In this document: positions 25,577 to 36,593 of the stretch, piece after piece
Layout: each line of letters begins with the position of its first letter
How positions within the stretch are numbered: position 1 is the first letter of the stretch
From: Rossellomorea arthrocnemi
GTDB lineage: Bacteria; Bacillota; Bacilli; Bacillales; Bacillaceae_B
Direction: 5' to 3'
DNA: 64,000 bases
NCBI RefSeq assembly: GCF_904424705.1
Contig: NZ_CAJGBF010000002.1
Span: forward strand, 124,001 to 188,000
Position numbers and translations under genes: made by a program
The notes under the pieces: model-generated
What the model was told of the DNA's origin: nothing
Databases searched by the model: none
What the model saw: the letters and a program-made list of their open reading frames with translations, nothing else

Positions 25577-27058
25577 TTATCCTAATAATAATTTTTCTAA
25601 CCTCTTCTGCCAGTTTGTAACACCGGGATTCTCTGTATTTAACGTGAAAGGCTCACTCTTGAACTCCAGGAGTGAATCCCCGCAAACATCACAGCAGAAA
25701 GAATAATCCCCACCCGATTTTTCATCAAAATATTGGAGCAGCTTCTCCCGTCTGCACGTAGTGGCATGTAGCCAGTTGATCATGGAGTATAGCTTGTCCT
25801 TCTTGTATTGTAAACGATTGTTCCTTATTTGTTTCACTTTTTCTAGTAATCTATCTTCATCAAGTGTCCAACCTGCCGTCAACTTATCTGTATAATAAGT
25901 AAGGAATCGAAACTGCACCTCAGAAAGTTGCAGGTGCTCGATTAATTCTTTAGTCCGGCCATTTCTGCTTTCTTCAATAAATCCCCGAATTTGATCATCA
26001 TCCGGTAACTCGCTTTGAATGAGTTGTAAGGGCAAAGTAAGATCCTGTTCGGAGTATAACACAACAGAAATACTCCTCTCTCCATCCCGGCCTGCCCTTC
26101 CGATCTCCTGTAGAAACGCTTCTATGCTTGAGGGGAAATGATAATGAATAACGAATCGGATATTCTCTTTATTTACACCCATCCCAAAAGCTGAGGTCGC
26201 ACAGATCATTCTCAGCTTTCCGGAAAGAAATTGCTGCTGAATTAAAATCCTGTCCTCTTGGTCCATGCCTCCATGATAGTGGGCAACACCTGTCACACCG
26301 TTCTCCAAAAGCCATTGAGCAACATCTTCAGCTATTCGTTTGCTTGAGAAATAGACAACACCCGGTCCCCCCCAGGTTCTCACATATTCTAACAAAGTAT
26401 GCAGTTTTTCATTTTGCCCTTGTACCTTCTCAACAAATAACCCAATATTTCTCCGATCGACTGAATAGACCATTTCAACAGCAAGCTCCATTTGAAGCAC
26501 TTTCTTGATGTCTTTTCTCACTTCTTCTGTTGCCGTTGCCGTTAATGCCAGGGTGGTTGGATTCCCAAGCATCACCTTCAGCTCACCAAGTTTCAGATAA
26601 TCCGGCCTGAAATCTGGCCCCCACTGAGATATACAATGGGCTTCATCGATCACATATAGTGAAATATCCAAAGCCTGTAGGGAGGAAATCACACCTGAAT
26701 TCATTAACATTTCAGGGGAAATGAAAATAAACTTATATAAGTGTAATTGTTCCAGCGCCCCCTTTCTTTCCAAATAAGGCAGAAATGAATTTAGAGCGAT
26801 AACCCGCTTTTCCCCCATCACTTTCATCTGCTCCACTTGATCCTGCATTAAAGACAATAGCGGAGAAATTACTAACACATGTCCATCCATCAGATAACCA
26901 GGCAACTGGTAGCATAATGACTTTCCGGTTCCAGTCGGAAGCATAGCAACCGTATCCTGTTGATCCAGTACGGAACGGATGATCTCTTCCTGGCCTTCCC
27001 TAAATGAAGAATAACCGAATTTCCCTTTAAGTTCTTGCTGCAGATTCACGTTTCTCAC
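25577..27058 (-). CDS. recS: RecQ-family DNA helicase RecS
   Basis: ATP-dependent 3'-5' DNA helicase of the shorter RecQ class. The 493-residue product has Walker [15 protein letters not shown] (about residues 39-52), the DEAH box [21 protein letters not shown]-like LTATAT and the arginine finger motif [10 protein letters not shown]. The C-terminal part has a short zinc-binding region ([10 protein letters not shown] and CCDVCGDS) and lacks an HRDC domain, as in B. subtilis RecS (YpbC). Start is GTG 27058, overlapping ypbB by 32 nt; a second GTG at 27049 giving MNLQQ is possible. Confidence 0.92.
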   Translation of the reverse strand: MRNVNLQQELKGKFGYSSFREGQEEIIRSVLDQQDTVAMLPTGTGKSLCYQLPGYLMDGHVLVISPLLSLMQDQVEQMKVMGEKRVIALNSFLPYLERKGALEQLHLYKFIFISPEMLMNSGVISSLQALDISLYVIDEAHCISQWGPDFRPDYLKLGELKVMLGNPTTLALTATATEEVRKDIKKVLQMELAVEMVYSVDRRNIGLFVEKVQGQNEKLHTLLEYVRTWGGPGVVYFSSKRIAEDVAQWLLENGVTGVAHYHGGMDQEDRILIQQQFLSGKLRMICATSAFGMGVNKENIRFVIHYHFPSSIEAFLQEIGRAGRDGERSISVVLYSEQDLTLPLQLIQSELPDDDQIRGFIEESRNGRTKELIEHLQLSEVQFRFLTYYTDKLTAGWTLDEDRLLEKVKQIRNNRLQYKKDKLYSMINWLHATTCRREKLLQYFDEKSGGDYSFCCDVCGDSLLEFKSEPFTLNTENPGVTNWQKRLEKLLLG

Positions 27059-28091
27059 CAGCCTTTGCGATTGCCACCCGAATTTGAAAATAAGTCAACT
27101 GAGGGAGCTTTTCCTTAATGGGTCTAAGTCTTCTCGTTTGTGCTTCGTCCATCACCTGGAGTACTTTCACGTACTCTTCTTGTGTAATGAACGGGTCAAT
27201 CGGCAAATCTACCTGAGTCAGGATCAATTCGATGACATGATCTTCAATGGTATTGAGCTTCAACTTCCGGATTCGCGAAATTTCTTCAAGGGAATGCCCC
27301 CTTTTATATAATTCGTACGTCTTGCTTGTCGAAATCGTCAAGTTCTGCCTATGATCACTTTTCAAGCTAATTGAATATAATAAGGGATATCTTGAAGGGT
27401 CTTTTTCTATTTCTGTTAACAAACTGTGGAGCAAATTCAGGAATCGGAAGCGAAACTCTTCTTCATTCATGTGTAACCTCTCCGCCACCTGTAATTCAGT
27501 CCACCCATAGTCTTTATACCCGGTTAACCGATAGACGAGTATGGAAGGATCGCTACTCTGCAAATTCAAGAGATCGGAAAGCTCTTGAAATAATACAGAC
27601 GAGAGATTATCACTTTCAGGGTTGTTTCTTATACAATTCTTTACCCATTCCTGGATATGCTTGTTGCGCTGAATCGGGAAATAAAGTGTTTCCTGCCGTT
27701 TTGCATTGGAAAGCACCTGAACAAGCAGGCTGAGTCTCATCCAGAATAGCCGGGTTTGATCACCATAGATGAGCCCGTTCATCGCTGAAGGGAATGCATC
27801 ACCAAGGAATTGTTCCTTCACGGCTTTTGATCCCTCAGGTGTCACGAAGGCATTTTCACTCTCCCCCCAGGTGATCAATTCTGCCTTCTTCAATTCTATT
27901 ACCTTTTGATTGAAATATGGACGCTTCAGCTTGGGTAATGAAAGAAAAAAGGCTTGTAAATAAAAGATATGCGCATCCTGAATCGACTGGGAAGACTTTT
28001 TCCCTTTTAAGATATGAAAGACTGAGTAAATGGATCGCTCTCCATTAATTTGTAAAAGACAATATAGTATCACATAATTAAGATAGGTCAA
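27027..28091 (-). CDS. ypbB: YpbB helix-turn-helix protein
   Basis: The 354-residue product (B. subtilis YpbB: 352) begins [19 protein letters not shown] with a TTG 7 nt after AAGGAG. It is soluble and carries a C-terminal helicase-associated helix-turn-helix segment (about residues 250-330, [19 protein letters not shown]). This fusion-like pairing with a RecQ helicase immediately downstream suggests it assists RecS on DNA. Function is not established. First gene of the ypbB-recS-ypbD-ypbE operon, divergent from fer. Confidence 0.85.
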   Translation of the reverse strand: MTYLNYVILYCLLQINGERSIYSVFHILKGKKSSQSIQDAHIFYLQAFFLSLPKLKRPYFNQKVIELKKAELITWGESENAFVTPEGSKAVKEQFLGDAFPSAMNGLIYGDQTRLFWMRLSLLVQVLSNAKRQETLYFPIQRNKHIQEWVKNCIRNNPESDNLSSVLFQELSDLLNLQSSDPSILVYRLTGYKDYGWTELQVAERLHMNEEEFRFRFLNLLHSLLTEIEKDPSRYPLLYSISLKSDHRQNLTISTSKTYELYKRGHSLEEISRIRKLKLNTIEDHVIELILTQVDLPIDPFITQEEYVKVLQVMDEAQTRRLRPIKEKLPQLTYFQIRVAIAKAGEKRESAART

Positions 28092-28247
28092 TTTTCTACT
28101 CCTTAATATGTAGGTTATTGTCAAATATTGTACCATGAATTTGGCTTTTCACCATGTTTTGTTTTTCTATTATCGGATAAAAATAAAAAGAGAGCACCTA
28201 ACTATTGAAAAGTCATTCAATCCTCTATAAAATAAACATTAAGTGAT

Positions 28248-28563
<316 letters not shown>

Positions 28564-28571
28564 CACGACCG

Positions 28572-28606
28572 AAGGCTAAGAAGACTTTTCTTCTTAGCCT
28601 TTTCTT
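28572..28606 (+). terminator. Terminator of fer
   Basis: AAGGCTAAGAAG (28572-28583) and CTTCTTAGCCTT (28590-28601) form a perfect 12-bp stem, followed by TTCTTT. Confidence 0.9.
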
Positions 28607-28632
28607 TAACAGTTAAGCACGAACGCAATAGA

Positions 28633-28662
28633 AATAACCCCTCAAACAATTGAGGGGTTACT
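28633..28662 (-). terminator. Terminator after ribU
   Basis: Ten-bp perfect stem (28635-28644 with 28651-28660), 6-nt loop, short T tract on the minus strand. The plus strand also has CTTTTAT, so it may work in both directions. Confidence 0.7.
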
Positions 28663-28674
28663 TTTATATTGTCA

Positions 28675-29244
28675 CTATGCCGCTTTATTGAAGGCTATTT
28701 GTTTTGATAACCAGCCTTGAAGGCGGACAAACAGTAAGGTAAAAACGGAAGTTACCAGAATGCCCTTTAAGATGTTGAATGGAACAATTCCTGTAATGAT
28801 GATTTCAACCGGAAGCTCGAAATTCATAAAATACTTATAAGCAGGTAGAAACACGAAATAATTCAGGATCCCCATGCTGATACTCATAACGAACGTTCCT
28901 GTAATCAGTCCAATTAACAAGCCTTTTTTCGATTGAAAACGTGAATAAATAAAATGGGTTGGCAGAATCAGAAGGACGCCTGCCACAAAATTAGCTGCAT
29001 GACCAATCGGAACGCCAGTATCGCTACCAGTCAGGACATAATCAATCACATTTTTAAACAATTCGACTAATATACCTGCAAGCGGTCCTAATGTGACCAT
29101 CGCAATCAAAGCAGGTACATCACTGAAATCGACCATTAAAAACTTCGGAAATGGTGGTATTGGGAAGTTGAATAACATTAACACATACGATATGGCACTT
29201 AACATACCCACTGTTACAAACATGCGCGTATTCATTTTTTTCAT
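28675..29244 (-). CDS. ribU: Riboflavin ECF transporter S component (RibU/FmnP)
   Basis: Membrane S component that binds riboflavin and docks on the shared EcfAA'T energising module encoded elsewhere. The 189-residue protein has six helices and begins MKKMNTRMFVTVGMLSAISY, with the conserved FPKFLMVDFSDVPALIAM loop and the GPLAGILVELFKN segment of the RibU family. ATG follows AGGGAGAG. Expression is controlled by an FMN riboswitch and a terminator in its leader (29307-29532). Confidence 0.95.
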   Translation of the reverse strand: MKKMNTRMFVTVGMLSAISYVLMLFNFPIPPFPKFLMVDFSDVPALIAMVTLGPLAGILVELFKNVIDYVLTGSDTGVPIGHAANFVAGVLLILPTHFIYSRFQSKKGLLIGLITGTFVMSISMGILNYFVFLPAYKYFMNFELPVEIIITGIVPFNILKGILVTSVFTLLFVRLQGWLSKQIAFNKAA

Positions 29245-29306
29245 AGCTCTCTCTCCCTATGGAGATTCATCTCAATTCGAAGACGGTTCAAACCAAAGGT
29301 AGCATT

Positions 29307-29336
29307 AAAAAACTCCCAGATAAGAATATCCAGGAG
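29307..29336 (-). terminator. Leader terminator of the FMN riboswitch
   Basis: Minus-strand stem of 10 bp with two G-U pairs (29336-29327 with 29322-29313), 4-nt loop and six T (29312-29307), between the aptamer and ribU. It is the likely FMN-controlled expression platform. A further 9-bp hairpin (29386-29378 with 29366-29358) lies between aptamer and terminator. Confidence 0.7.
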
Positions 29337-29397
29337 AATGAAAGGCATACCCTAATAAACGTTTAGCTTCCCATTTTCTAAACGTTCCGGCACAAAC

Positions 29398-29532
29398 CTT
29401 CATCTTCTCCCATCCAGACTATACTGTCGGCTTTGGAATCGCACCAAATCCTGCCCCTAAAGGCTCGCGGGCTTAGAAACTATTGTTTCATCACCGCCGG
29501 TAGGGAATTTCACCCTGCCCCGAAGACGAATC
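29398..29532 (-). ncRNA. FMN riboswitch (RFN element) controlling ribU
   Basis: Reading the minus strand, the RFN landmarks appear in order: CTTCGGGGCAGGGTGAAATT, CCCTACCGGCGGTGAT, AGCCCGCGAGC, GGCAGGATTTGGTGCGATT, CCAAAGCCGACAGTATAGTC and GGATGGGAGAAGATG, which closes the P1 helix. FMN binding is known to turn off downstream transport or synthesis genes; here a terminator follows. All core segments are intact. Confidence 0.95.
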
Positions 29533-29646
29533 TTTATTTTTTTATACATTCTTATTATACATAATGTCATGGATTATGTGAAGAGAAACAGTTCGAATTC
29601 AAACTATCTCATCAACAAAGTTCTTTTTAAAGGAACTACTGAATCA

Positions 29647-30552
29647 TCATTCCACTTTTAGAACCTGTTGAGGATATATATCTGACTCCGGTTTCAGGTC
29701 ATTCCACGCGAATAGTTCATCCATATCGATTCCCTGTGACATAGAGATCGAGTATAATGTGTCACCCTGCTTTACTATATATTGACCTTTTGGGGAAGCA
29801 GCTGGAATCAGCAATTTTTGATTAATCACTATATTCGGGCTCTCCAATGCATTTTCCACCATAATATCTTCAACTGGCAAGTCGTATTTTTGAGATATTC
29901 CCCAAAGGGTCTCTCCTTTTTGAACGACATGAGTCACTTTATTTTTACGTTCAGAACCGCTCTCATCAGATTCCGACTTAGGTAAGCCGGCTACACCCAC
30001 CGCCTCGAAAGGATCCTTCTCTTTGGCAAATACAAGCTGCCCTACTTCTCCATGGCCGAAAACTCGATAGGGATCGATCGCATTTTTCTTATCGATCGTC
30101 CACTCTCCTCTATGTATTTCAAAATGAAGATGGGCCCCCGTTGATCTTCCCGTATTTCCCAAACGTCCCACCTGTTCACCTTGTGCAATTTCCTGTTGCT
30201 CTTTCACCAGCCTGTTTTCAAGATGTGCATAGACCGTTTCATATCCGTTCTCATGCCTGATGAATACAACATGACCGTAGCTTCGAGAAAGATAAGATTT
30301 GGTCACTTTTCCTTTGGCAACAGAATACACAGGCGATCCAATCTCCCCACCGATATCCATTCCTTTGTGACCACCCGATCTTGTACCATATGAATCTGTA
30401 ATCATTCCTTCGACGGGAAACGTCCAGTATCCAGTCTCCTCTGACACCTTATCCCCTTCTGCTTTTGCCACAATAACGGAAAAAAACATCACATATACAC
30501 ATATCGGCATTAGAAAAACGGTGAGAAGCCTTCTTGCATAAACGAAAATCAT
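29647..30552 (-). CDS. M23 (LytM) endopeptidase with two LysM domains
   Basis: A 301-residue exported protein: signal peptide or anchor (about residues 8-31, cleavage after AKA), M23 zinc peptidase domain (about 45-165) with HKGMD (HxxxD) and HLHFE (HxH) ligands intact, then two LysM modules (about 209-250 and 257-301, HVVQKGETLWGISQKYD and YIVKQGDTLYSISMSQG). It should cut peptide cross-links in peptidoglycan while held on glycan. ATG is 6 nt after AAGGAGG. The order (peptidase before wall-binding domains) resembles sporulation and cell-separation hydrolases, but a specific role is not evident. Confidence 0.87.
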   Translation of the reverse strand: MIFVYARRLLTVFLMPICVYVMFFSVIVAKAEGDKVSEETGYWTFPVEGMITDSYGTRSGGHKGMDIGGEIGSPVYSVAKGKVTKSYLSRSYGHVVFIRHENGYETVYAHLENRLVKEQQEIAQGEQVGRLGNTGRSTGAHLHFEIHRGEWTIDKKNAIDPYRVFGHGEVGQLVFAKEKDPFEAVGVAGLPKSESDESGSERKNKVTHVVQKGETLWGISQKYDLPVEDIMVENALESPNIVINQKLLIPAASPKGQYIVKQGDTLYSISMSQGIDMDELFAWNDLKPESDIYPQQVLKVE

Positions 30553-30744
30553 GCATGTCCTCCTTAATCCTTATTGACTTATCTGTCGCAGCTTATGTAT
30601 TACACCAACCAGTCTATCCTTTTCCCACACATTGCATGCACACAAAACGAACAGGACCAATTCTATATTCCATATGAGATAATTTTCCTTTAAGTAGTTT
30701 GGCTTAGTATGTGGTAAATATTCAATTTAAATCTGTAGAAAATA

Positions 30745-30782
30745 GAAAAGACCAGAACGGATGCCTTTTTCCGCTTCTGGCC
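30745..30782 (-). terminator. Terminator after rsiX
   Basis: Arms 30750-30760 and 30771-30782 (11 bp with one mismatch), 10-nt loop, CTTTT tract on the minus strand, 14 nt after the rsiX stop. Confidence 0.75.
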
Positions 30783-30795
30783 ATATGGGCTATAT

Positions 30796-32019
30796 TTAAT
30801 TCATTAAGCTTTTTTTATTCGGGCTGATTGGAGTTTTGATGGGACCGTTAAAGCTAAAACCGTTCCAGGTTTCCTGTTTGATATTTTCAAACCTGGCTAC
30901 CTTAAATCCAGAGCTCCGGCTTGTTAGTAATATCCCTTCAATCATTTCCAATGCACTTTGTTTCTCTAATGTGTCCAAATCCAATTCGTTCAAGAAGCTT
31001 ATTGTTACCAATTCATTTGTTTCTGTCACACTAAAATTAATTCCTTTAGGAATGACACTTTGGAATAGACCCGTGTCAGCATTTTTCATTGCTTCCATAG
31101 ACTCCTTGACATCCCCCCTGTTAATATTGTCAGGTACCAGGAAGCGGTCCCTTCCATTCGGGGAATAAAGATAGTAAGCCGTATGGACTTTTTCATTCAA
31201 ATCAATTTTTGAAAATTCCCCCGCTGAACTGAATTGGGGAACAGAACCGTCATAATCCCTCAGTATAACCTCTTTAAGCCCTTTATGCTGGAATGAATAT
31301 TGAAGAGAATGATAAAATGCGTACTCAACTGCACTGCTGCCACTGTAAGAATGATCGGCACCAAGGGTAAAGATGACTCTATCTTTGTCAAGTGTTAATT
31401 CTCCATTTAAAGGCAGGTAGTCTTCAAGTCCCCATTCGGTTTCCGGCAGCTTTTCTGCAAGTTGCTCATGACGTGATAACCAGTCTTCTTCTGACTGTTC
31501 GTCGACAATTGATACAGGTATCGGTACCGCATCCGTAGAGACAAGCCCAAATGAATAGAATTCCTTCCCTTTAAGATCCTCTTCATAGAGTGAAAGTCTC
31601 TCTTCAGGTTCTTTATGGTTCTCTGACATGGTCAGTTCGCTGTTTTCCTTTTGATTATCTTTCGTCATAGCCACTTTCTCGTCATTACTTGCTTCAGGAG
31701 GAATTTCTGTTTCCTTCTTTTGCGGCGCCATTTCGATTTTACCTTCTGAGCCTCCCGAGGAATCCACCATACTCGAGTCGGACTTCTCCATACTGGTTTC
31801 AGTAAGTTGATTTAGAACGGTAGGAGCCAGCAGGACCATTATGAATATGGCTGCAAGTGTAGCAAGAGCAGGTATAAATCGTTTAAATGGGGTTTTCCCC
31901 TTCTTCTTTTGCCTATCTATCCGCGCTTGGATATATTGAGAGGTCCGATCATCTTTGATTTGAGGAAGCTTTTTGATGAGCTCCTCTATATCACGATCTT
32001 TCCATTCTGACTGGTTCAA
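30796..32019 (-). CDS. rsiX: Anti-sigma-X factor RsiX
   Basis: Membrane anti-sigma factor holding sigma X inactive. The 407-residue product has a short cytoplasmic N-terminal domain (about residues 1-45), one membrane helix (about 46-67) and a large extracellular domain, with a Ser/Glu-rich linker (about 70-135). B. subtilis RsiX is 368 residues, so the linker is longer here. Start is TTG 9 nt after AAAGGAGG. It overlaps sigX by 29 nt, which keeps factor and inhibitor levels coupled. Confidence 0.9.
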   Translation of the reverse strand: MNQSEWKDRDIEELIKKLPQIKDDRTSQYIQARIDRQKKKGKTPFKRFIPALATLAAIFIMVLLAPTVLNQLTETSMEKSDSSMVDSSGGSEGKIEMAPQKKETEIPPEASNDEKVAMTKDNQKENSELTMSENHKEPEERLSLYEEDLKGKEFYSFGLVSTDAVPIPVSIVDEQSEEDWLSRHEQLAEKLPETEWGLEDYLPLNGELTLDKDRVIFTLGADHSYSGSSAVEYAFYHSLQYSFQHKGLKEVILRDYDGSVPQFSSAGEFSKIDLNEKVHTAYYLYSPNGRDRFLVPDNINRGDVKESMEAMKNADTGLFQSVIPKGINFSVTETNELVTISFLNELDLDTLEKQSALEMIEGILLTSRSSGFKVARFENIKQETWNGFSFNGPIKTPISPNKKSLMN

Positions 32020-32545
32020 TGTCTCTTTCCTCCTTTGGGAGCCGTTGATTCATTTCAATTCTCAACCATTTGATTGCCCTATGTTGGGTCGTCTTCACTT
32101 TGCTTTCTGACCAGCCGAGCACCTCAGAGGTTTCGATGATTGAAAGTTCCTGTAAGTAACGCATGATAATCACCATTCGGAAGTCTGTGGAACAGTGTTT
32201 TAAGCATTCATACAAAACTTGGATTTCCTCATTTGCAACGGCTATTTCTTCCGGTAGTGCCCCGCCATCTGATACTTCATTTCGACTCCAGTCGAATTTA
32301 TCCAGTATTCGATTTTTCCAGTTTTTCTGTTTTCTGAAATAGTCAATGGCTACATTTTTCGCAATCGAAAAAAGCCATGTTTTTTCGGAGCTTTTCCCCT
32401 CAAAGTTTTCGTGAGATTTAAGTACCCGGATATAGACTTCCTGAACTAAATCTTCAGCCTGCTGTTTATTCTGTACCATATAAATGAGGAATTGAAATAC
32501 ATCCTGATGATAGGCATCATATAATTTCTCGAAAACGGAGTCCAC
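31991..32545 (-). CDS. sigX: ECF RNA polymerase sigma factor SigX
   Basis: An extracytoplasmic-function sigma factor; in B. subtilis sigma X alters surface charge (dlt, pssA) and resistance to cationic peptides. The 184-residue product has region 2 (about residues 10-80, AEDLVQEVYIRVLKS and TWLFSIAKNVAIDYFRK) and region 4 (about 115-165, RYLQELSIIETSEVLGWSES, helix-turn-helix). GTG start is 6 nt after GGGGAGGG. The promoter upstream carries its own consensus, suggesting autoregulation. Confidence 0.92.
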   Translation of the reverse strand: MDSVFEKLYDAYHQDVFQFLIYMVQNKQQAEDLVQEVYIRVLKSHENFEGKSSEKTWLFSIAKNVAIDYFRKQKNWKNRILDKFDWSRNEVSDGGALPEEIAVANEEIQVLYECLKHCSTDFRMVIIMRYLQELSIIETSEVLGWSESKVKTTQHRAIKWLRIEMNQRLPKEERDIEPVRMERS

Positions 32546-32571
32546 TTGATTCCCTCCCCGTCAGTATATTA

Positions 32572-32597
32572 GTCGTACTTTATGTAAAAAAGTTACA
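32572..32597 (-). promoter_or_regulatory. Sigma-X-type autoregulatory promoter of sigX
   Basis: On the minus strand TGTAAC (32597-32592), a 16-nt spacer and CGAC (32575-32572) fit the sigma X/W consensus TGTAAC-N16/17-CGAC, about 27 nt before the sigX start. Confidence 0.75.
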
Positions 32598-32661
32598 CAC
32601 TATCAATATAGTATTTTTTGGGTGAAAAGGAAAGACCTATATTGATCGGGCTTACGCATAG

Positions 32662-32698
32662 GAAAAGCCAACAGGGAAGTTCTCCCTGTTGGCTTTTC
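32662..32698 (-). terminator. Terminator after resE
   Basis: GAAAAGCCAACAGGGA (32662-32677) pairs with TCCCTGTTGGCTTTTC (32683-32698), a perfect 16-bp stem. It ends the resABCDE unit before sigX. Confidence 0.85.
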
Positions 32699-32801
32699 CA
32701 ATTATTTTCAACATTCTTCTCTACTGTCAGCAAAAAATAAAGAATGTTTCCCATGTAACAAGAAAAAACGTCATGTTTCTATGGATATCATCGATTCATG
32801 G

Positions 32802-34568
32802 CTAAATAGGAAGAAAGAAAGTGAAGGTTGTCCCTTGATCAACTTTGCTTTGCACCTGAATATGTCCCTTATGTGACTCAATAATATTCTTTGCAATTGC
32901 GAGGCCAAGACCCGTTCCGGACTTCCCTCTTGTTCTGGCTTTATCCGCCTTATAAAAACGTTCGAACACAAAAGGGAGATCTTCTTCTGGTATCCCGGAA
33001 CCGGTATCCCTGACATGGAACAGGAATCCGCCTTTTTTTTCCGTCAGGGAAACAGTCACTTCCCCTCCCGTCGGTGTATGTCTTAACGCATTATCAATAA
33101 GATTCGTTAATACTTGTTCAATTCGATCGGGGTCCATGTAGATTTCTTTATTAATTTCCACATCACTTTCGAAGTAAATGGAAACTTTCTTTTCCTTAGC
33201 CAAGCCGATAAACTTGTTCGTCACTCTTTCCGTAAAAGACATGACCCCTATCACATCTTTGTTCAAGGTGATGTGCCCCGCTTCCATGCGGGCAAGGTCC
33301 AACAGGTCATTCACGAGCCTGCCCATACGCAGCGATTCATCATAAATTATACGGGCAATTTCTTTCTTCTCTTCTTCCGATCCAGCAATATCATCAACTA
33401 TCGCTTCACTATACCCTTGAAGCATGGAAATGGGAGTGCGTAATTCATGGGAGACGTTTGCAATGAAGTCCTTTCGGAGTTTATCCAACCTTCGCTCCTC
33501 CGTCATATCACGTACAACTGCTACAGCTCCCCTGATAGTGTTGTTATTATATAAAGGACTCACGATCACTACGTAGGATCTCCCTTGCAGACTCAGCTCC
33601 CCCGTTTGTTCCATTTCGGTTACGACTACGCTCTGCAATAATTCTCTAATAGTTGTCGGGATTGCCTCTTCACTCTCTTCACTTTGTTCATAATACCAAT
33701 GCTGTAAAAAGCGGTCTGCAGGAGGGTTGGTAATCAGGATGGTCCCGTCCCGATTAAAGGTGATAACACCGTCGGCCATACTGCTGAGAATGGATGAGAG
33801 CTGTTCTTTTTCCTGGCTGAGTGCGTTAATGTGAAACTTCAACTGTCTTCCCATCTGATTGAATCCTGTGGCAAGTTCACCTATCTCATCCTTCGTCAGG
33901 ATTGGGACCTTTGTATCAAACTTTCCTTTAGCCACTTCGAAAGCAGCTTCTCTCATTTTCCGGAGTGGCGCAGTAATACGGGTGGAAAGAAAGAATGCAA
34001 AGATGGTCGTAAGGATAATGGCTATCCCTGCTGCCAGCAAGATCAGCTTGGTGGTCTGTCGTGTCGTATCTTTAATGACCCCAAGTGACTGATAAAGATA
34101 AACGGCTCCATCCTCCCCGTTAATATGTAGGGGAGTTCCGACAATAATGACATTCTCGTATCGATTTGACGAAACATCCTTCGATAGTTCAACCTCTTTT
34201 TTTACGGTGATTTCCTTTAACTTCACAGATTGAAGTTGACGGTCCTTTGTTATATATTCATGGATCTTCTGTTGAAAGTCCGTCGAGTCTTGGGAATATA
34301 AAGATTCATTTTGATCCAATGAAATGATGATATTCACCGGTTCATCAATGATTTCTTTCCCAAGTTCCATTCCAAGGGTAAGATCATTATGATTTTCAAT
34401 TACTCTTGCCACTTTTTCTGCAGTGTGGGTCAACTCTTTCTCCACCACATCAACGTGGTAGTTTTGAAAGAATTCAAGCAATAGAATCGTCAGTATAAAT
34501 AATACAAATGAAACCAACAAGAGAATGGTCAGCCATAATTTCCCTACTACACTACGCCAAAGCCTCAT
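32802..34568 (-). CDS. resE: Sensor histidine kinase ResE
   Basis: Redox/oxygen-limitation sensor paired with ResD. The 588-residue protein has TM1 (about 10-32), an extracellular sensor loop (about 35-172), TM2 (about 175-196), HAMP (about 196-250), a PAS domain (about 255-355), the phospho-acceptor block VSHELRTP with H374, and the ATPase boxes [18 protein letters not shown] and [10 protein letters not shown]. Length equals B. subtilis ResE (589). The start ATG overlaps the resD stop by 4 nt. A terminator follows. Confidence 0.95.
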   Translation of the reverse strand: MRLWRSVVGKLWLTILLLVSFVLFILTILLLEFFQNYHVDVVEKELTHTAEKVARVIENHNDLTLGMELGKEIIDEPVNIIISLDQNESLYSQDSTDFQQKIHEYITKDRQLQSVKLKEITVKKEVELSKDVSSNRYENVIIVGTPLHINGEDGAVYLYQSLGVIKDTTRQTTKLILLAAGIAIILTTIFAFFLSTRITAPLRKMREAAFEVAKGKFDTKVPILTKDEIGELATGFNQMGRQLKFHINALSQEKEQLSSILSSMADGVITFNRDGTILITNPPADRFLQHWYYEQSEESEEAIPTTIRELLQSVVVTEMEQTGELSLQGRSYVVIVSPLYNNNTIRGAVAVVRDMTEERRLDKLRKDFIANVSHELRTPISMLQGYSEAIVDDIAGSEEEKKEIARIIYDESLRMGRLVNDLLDLARMEAGHITLNKDVIGVMSFTERVTNKFIGLAKEKKVSIYFESDVEINKEIYMDPDRIEQVLTNLIDNALRHTPTGGEVTVSLTEKKGGFLFHVRDTGSGIPEEDLPFVFERFYKADKARTRGKSGTGLGLAIAKNIIESHKGHIQVQSKVDQGTTFTFFLPI

Positions 34569-35281
34569 TCATTTGTTACCTCGAATTTATAGCCTACTCC
34601 CCATACGGTCACGATCATTTTGGCAGCCATTTCAGAAACCTTATTAAGTTTCTCCCTTAAGCGTTTTACATGTGTATCGACCGTTCGCAGATCACCAAAG
34701 AATTCGTAATGCCACACTTCCTTCAGAAGGTGCTCCCGATCAAATACTTTATCCGGCGCTTTTGCGAGGAAGTATAAAAGTTCATATTCTTTAGGAGTCA
34801 GATTGACATCAATTCCATCTGCTGTCACCCGATGGGCATCATTATCTATTGTCAAATGTGGATATACAATCAGGTCCTTCGCTTTCGCGTCTGTCTGAAT
34901 GAAGCTCGACTTTGTAGATCGTCTTAATAGCGCTTTCACCCTGAGAACCACTTCCCGGGGGGAAAAAGGCTTCACAATATAATCATCGGTCCCTACCTCA
35001 AACCCTTGTACCCTATTTACTTCTTCTCCCTTGGCAGTAAGCATGATGACAGGAGTCGCCTTACTTTCACGGAGGTGCTGACACACTTCGATTCCATCCA
35101 TTCCAGGCATCATGATATCCAATAAGATACAGTCATAATCGTGTTCCAAAGCCAATTCCAACGCGTTTTCTCCATTTTCTGCTTCGTCAATTTGATAGTT
35201 TTCTCTTTCCAAATACATCTTTAATAGTCTTCGGATCCGATCTTCGTCATCTACAACTAAAATACGAATGTTTTCCTCCAT
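34565..35281 (-). CDS. resD: Response regulator ResD
   Basis: OmpR-family activator of respiration and anaerobic genes, including resA and ctaA in B. subtilis. The 238-residue product begins [15 protein letters not shown]; the acidic pocket is D11-D12 and the phosphorylated residue is D55 in [11 protein letters not shown]; lysine in IVKPFSPRE is present. The C-terminal winged helix (about 140-236) has [11 protein letters not shown] and [14 protein letters not shown] at 35281 follows GGGGAT; the longer frame upstream reads through the intercistronic terminator. Coupled to resE. Confidence 0.95.
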   Translation of the reverse strand: MEENIRILVVDDEDRIRRLLKMYLERENYQIDEAENGENALELALEHDYDCILLDIMMPGMDGIEVCQHLRESKATPVIMLTAKGEEVNRVQGFEVGTDDYIVKPFSPREVVLRVKALLRRSTKSSFIQTDAKAKDLIVYPHLTIDNDAHRVTADGIDVNLTPKEYELLYFLAKAPDKVFDREHLLKEVWHYEFFGDLRTVDTHVKRLREKLNKVSEMAAKMIVTVWGVGYKFEVTNE

Positions 35282-35331
35282 GGGTTCATCCCCCTTTGTA
35301 TAATTAAACCATATTATCCTATATTTTATAT

Positions 35332-35383
35332 AAAAAAAGAAGCTGACTAGAAAGAGAAGTAAATTCTCGTGATTGTCAGCTCC
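35332..35383 (-). terminator. Terminator/attenuator between resC and resD
   Basis: Outer 9-bp arms 35375-35383 and 35339-35347 (one G-U) with an inner GAGAA/TTCTC hairpin, then seven T (35338-35332). It sits between resABC and resDE, so most resABC transcripts may stop here. B. subtilis has an internal promoter for resDE, which would fit. Confidence 0.7.
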
Positions 35384-35402
35384 TTCCATTCGTTACGATT
35401 GA

Positions 35403-36593
35403 TTAAGCGTATGAGTGTAAACCAGCAATGATAAGATTAACGGCCACAAGGTTGAATAGAATGATCGCAACCCCTACGACGGCTAACCATGCTGATTTCT
35501 CACCATGCCATCCTTTTGACAGGCGAAGGTGAAGAAAGGCAGCATAGAAGAGGAATGTAATCAATGCCCATACCTCTTTCGGGTCCCATCCCCAGAAGCG
35601 TGTCCATGCAATCTGTGCCCAGATCATGGCAAAAATGAGTCCACCAAGAGTAAAAACAGGAAACCCGATTAAAACAGACCGGTAACCAATTTCGTCCATC
35701 AAGTCAAGGTTCACATTCTTTACCAACGGCTGTAACTTTGCAGCGATACGTTTTCTGAAGATCAAGCGCAGAATAAGATATATCACTGTTCCGATCATAA
35801 ATGACCAGATCACTGTATTTAATTTCTTCGCATTGATGATGGCAGGCATTTCAACAAGCGGCTTCATTACATCATCGGTTACTAATTGACCCTCATTCGG
35901 ACCTACCAGAGCAGGGAGGGTGTATTCAGAAATCGCTTCTTCTCCCTGTTGATTTATATATTGAAAGTTTGCTTCGTAATTCCCAAGGGTAAAAGCCGTA
36001 GATGCGACAACAAATCCAATTACGACAACCAAAGAATACATCACAGTTTCAAGCCAGAATGACTGCCTGCTTCCCTTTGTATGCTGAACCGACTTCAATA
36101 AGTAAATAAGTCCGGCCACGAAGCTGATGGAAAGAATCGCTTCCCCGGCTGAAACGGTGGTCACATGAATCTTCAACCAATCACTTTGCAGTGCCGGGAT
36201 GAGTGGACTGATGTCTTTAGGAAACATACTGGCATAGGCAATCACCAGCAGTGCGAACGGAAGTGCAATCACACCAAGTATCGTCGTTTTGTACATAAAG
36301 TAAAGAATGATGAATGCCCCGACAAGCATCATTCCGAAAAAAGTCGTAAATTCAAACAAATTACTTACTGGGGCATGTCCCGATGCTCCCCACCTTAGGA
36401 AGAAGTACCCTAACTGAGAGGCAAATCCGACAAGGGTTAAAACAATGCCGATAAAGCCCCATTTCTTCTGATTTGTTTCTGTAGTATTCTTTTGACGGAT
36501 ACTTCCGCCAAAAAACAGTGTAGCAACCAAATACATTATGAAGGATATATAGAGTAAATTACTGCTCCACTCTGCCATCGCTGTCGTTGACAT
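35403..36593 (-). CDS. resC: Cytochrome c biogenesis protein ResC (CcsA family)
   Basis: System II haem handling protein that works with ResB to export haem and attach it to apocytochrome c. Polytopic (eight or so helices) with the tryptophan-rich [11 protein letters not shown] motif near residue 315 and conserved histidines near the last helices ([17 protein letters not shown]). ATG at 36593 lies 7 nt after AAGGAGG; 396 residues. It overlaps the resB end by 35 nt. Confidence 0.94.
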   Translation of the reverse strand: MSTTAMAEWSSNLLYISFIMYLVATLFFGGSIRQKNTTETNQKKWGFIGIVLTLVGFASQLGYFFLRWGASGHAPVSNLFEFTTFFGMMLVGAFIILYFMYKTTILGVIALPFALLVIAYASMFPKDISPLIPALQSDWLKIHVTTVSAGEAILSISFVAGLIYLLKSVQHTKGSRQSFWLETVMYSLVVVIGFVVASTAFTLGNYEANFQYINQQGEEAISEYTLPALVGPNEGQLVTDDVMKPLVEMPAIINAKKLNTVIWSFMIGTVIYLILRLIFRKRIAAKLQPLVKNVNLDLMDEIGYRSVLIGFPVFTLGGLIFAMIWAQIAWTRFWGWDPKEVWALITFLFYAAFLHLRLSKGWHGEKSAWLAVVGVAIILFNLVAVNLIIAGLHSYA

